DNA of 64,000 nucleotides from Acidipila sp. EB88 (GTDB lineage Bacteria; Acidobacteriota; Terriglobia; Terriglobales; Acidobacteriaceae): contig NZ_QWEV01000005.1 of the NCBI RefSeq assembly GCF_003858395.1, positions 1,798,001 through 1,862,000 on the forward strand, in the 5' to 3' direction. The first letter of the stretch is position 1; every line of letters begins with the position of its first letter. A model generated the notes under the pieces. It had not been told where the DNA came from. It saw only the letters and a program-made list of their open reading frames with translations, and ran no database searches. Both the position numbers and the translations under genes were made by a program. Below, piece after piece: positions 62,807 through 64,000 of this stretch.

Positions 62807-62823
62807 GGTTCCAGCGCAAAAGG

Positions 62824-63315
62824 CTAGACCGTGACCTTGGCAGGCTCGGCGGGCTTCGCAGCCGCATCCGGCTTGCGGATGTCGATGCCACCCTTGAAGA
62901 AGGCGCCATCCTCGATCGAGATGCGCTGGGCAGCTACGTCGCCAGTCAGCGAACCTTCCGAGCGGATATCCACGCGGTCGCTCGCGATCATGTTGCCGCG
63001 AACCTTGCCAAGCACCACGATCTCGCGCGCGGTGATATTTGCCGAGACCTGGCCATTGCGGCCAACCGTCACGCGGTTGCCGGCCAGGTTAATCGTGCCT
63101 TCAATCTTGCCGTCGATGTAGAGCGATTCCGAACCGGAAACTTCGCCCTTGATCACCAGGCTCTTGCCGATCGTCGCCTGCTCGCCGGCTGCGTTCTGCG
63201 CGCCGCCTGTGGCAGGACGGGCTGCCGGCTCAAATGCCGGCGTTGCCGGTGCGGCCGGACGAAGGGGCTCGTTGGGGGTGGATGGTGTGCTCGCTGGCTG
63301 ATTCGGTTTCCACAT
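62824..63315 (-). CDS. bacA: Bactofilin (polymer-forming cytoskeletal protein)
   Basis: The 163-residue protein has a disordered Pro/Ala-rich start (about 1-45) and the bactofilin beta-helix: IGKSLVIKGEVSGSESLYIDG, KIEGTINLAG, and IEDGAFFKGGIDI. A short Ala/Pro/Lys tail follows. Bactofilins polymerise without nucleotide and act in cell shape or envelope organisation. The ATG at 63315 (MWKPNQ) fits the family; no partner peptidase gene is adjacent. The symbol is by family only. Confidence 0.88.
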   Translation of the reverse strand: MWKPNQPASTPSTPNEPLRPAAPATPAFEPAARPATGGAQNAAGEQATIGKSLVIKGEVSGSESLYIDGKIEGTINLAGNRVTVGRNGQVSANITAREIVVLGKVRGNMIASDRVDIRSEGSLTGDVAAQRISIEDGAFFKGGIDIRKPDAAAKPAEPAKVTV

Positions 63316-63925
63316 TGCTTCTAAATGTCCTTTCGTTGCTGACGCGTCGCTTCCAGTATCTCGCAAGGCAGCGCCTGAGGGGTAAACCGCGGAACAGTCA
63401 CAGCATATGCACTTTCGCGGCATGCGCTGCGCAACCGCGCCCGGCCCGGCAAGCAAACACAATTCCTTGTTGGCATCTTAAACAGAGCCTATCGCAAATG
63501 CACAGGCTGCTTTATCTTTTCACACCCGTGCCTTCAGCCTCATCGTTGCTTTGTCGGTGCTCCCCACGGAGTGCCGTTGCGGTACATACCCACTCGCCCC
63601 GCCGCCCCCATCCGGCAGCAGAACGCAGCAGCACTGCTCGTCCCGACGCCGTCAACCGCCACGTCAAGGCGCCTTCAGGGCAGTCAAACCAGAACACGCG
63701 CAGCCCGGCGCTACACCCTGAAACGCTTAGGATAAAAACAGTCTGAGCTGCAATCCCGATACGGGAAGAGATCCCCTGCTTACCCGCGAAATGGCGACAA
63801 GCAGCCGTCCAGAACCCGCCCGGAATGCGCCCAGCCAGCCGACCGGAACACGCCCTACCGGTCCACCCACCACGAAGTGGCCGCAAGCCGCGCAGGCGGT
63901 TTTAGCACTTGCCAAGGAGCCTTTT
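63316..63925. other. Intergenic region before rnr (610 bases)
   Basis: No reliable gene was seen. Open frames on both strands here are rich in Arg/Pro/Ala and resemble shadows. An in-frame ATG at 63791 would extend the downstream ribonuclease by 45 residues. Promoters for both flanking, divergent genes should be here. Confidence 0.4.
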
Positions 63926-64000
63926 TTGACCGATCGCGAACTGCTCCAACACATCGAGCGCTCCCCCGCCTCACGCGTCGGCTACAAGCAGCTCGTGCGT
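63926..64000 (+). CDS. rnr: Ribonuclease R, N-terminal fragment
   Basis: Only 25 codons are present before the right edge: TTG at 63926, seven bases after AAGGAG, then TDRELLQHIERSP and VGYKQLVR, which matches the N-terminal winged-helix start of RNase R proteins. The same frame is open upstream to an ATG at 63791, which has no ribosome site. RNase R is a processive 3'-5' exoribonuclease. The call rests on this short segment, so other RNB-family members are possible. Confidence 0.65.
   Translation, partial: MTDRELLQHIERSPASRVGYKQLVR

Overview
The window looks like a piece of an acidobacterial chromosome (Acidobacteriota, probably Terriglobia/Acidobacteriaceae). This is inferred from several things: high G+C throughout; a diderm gene set (lpxC, lipoprotein-like and TonB-like proteins); a carboxypeptidase-regulatory-like secreted protein at the left edge; very large secreted proteins built from tandem choice-of-anchor D (ASPM-SPD-2-Hydin) domains; an HpnI-like glycosyltransferase; and a bactofilin. 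Several genes start with GTG or TTG. No transposase, integrase, CRISPR array, tRNA or rRNA was seen. The region reads as ordinary chromosome with dense, mostly short-range operons and GC-rich terminators between convergent genes.

Layout. 1-9.4 kb: start of a surface protein, obg GTPase, a Tat-exported lactonase-like propeller, then a leftward block (lpxC, maf, isoaspartyl peptidase/asparaginase, CDP-alcohol phosphatidyltransferase, greA) and a rightward mltG-lipoprotein pair. 9.4-20 kb: a frameshifted GNAT gene, the RNase P RNA gene, two MacB/FtsX-type ABC permeases without an ATPase, a YdeI-like protein, an alpha/beta hydrolase, an HpnI-like glycosyltransferase with a Rieske oxygenase, a secreted TonB-C-terminal-like protein, and a Gfo/Idh/MocA oxidoreductase. 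20-29 kb: a GT4 glycosyltransferase and a GH57/DUF3536 enzyme, then an AlkA-like glycosylase head-to-head with a class II photolyase, an SDR and a zinc alcohol/formaldehyde dehydrogenase.

29-37 kb is one giant gene (2711 codons as called): signal peptide, BNR-type beta-propeller, 15 tandem choice-of-anchor D repeats and an unusual C-terminal module. 37-45 kb: gatC-gatA, a YcxB-like protein, a SulP transporter, and a coupled trio (small membrane protein, SAM methyltransferase with a kinase-like N-terminus, membrane-anchored alkaline-phosphatase-superfamily enzyme). 45-51 kb: the imuA-imuB-dnaE2 mutasome operon for SOS mutagenesis. 51-64 kb: an unknown protein, a VTT-type membrane protein coupled to a MoaB/MogA-like protein, a TonB-family protein, a 66-residue membrane protein, miaA, a second carrier of the unusual C-terminal module, purM-purN, a GMC dehydrogenase with its small subunit, an SDR, a bactofilin and the start of rnr.

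The most unusual signal is the shared C-terminal module of the giant protein and the 345-residue protein at 56348-57385. In both, an Ig-like domain is followed by a first hydrophobic segment, an Arg-rich turn, a second hydrophobic segment ending in a lipobox-like cysteine, and a 47-48 residue tail ending in a beta strand (VVQ). The topology would let signal peptidase II treat the second segment as an internal lipoprotein signal, leaving a lipidated C-terminal strand able to hold the rest of the protein. The second candidate for an undescribed system is the trio at 41994-45251.
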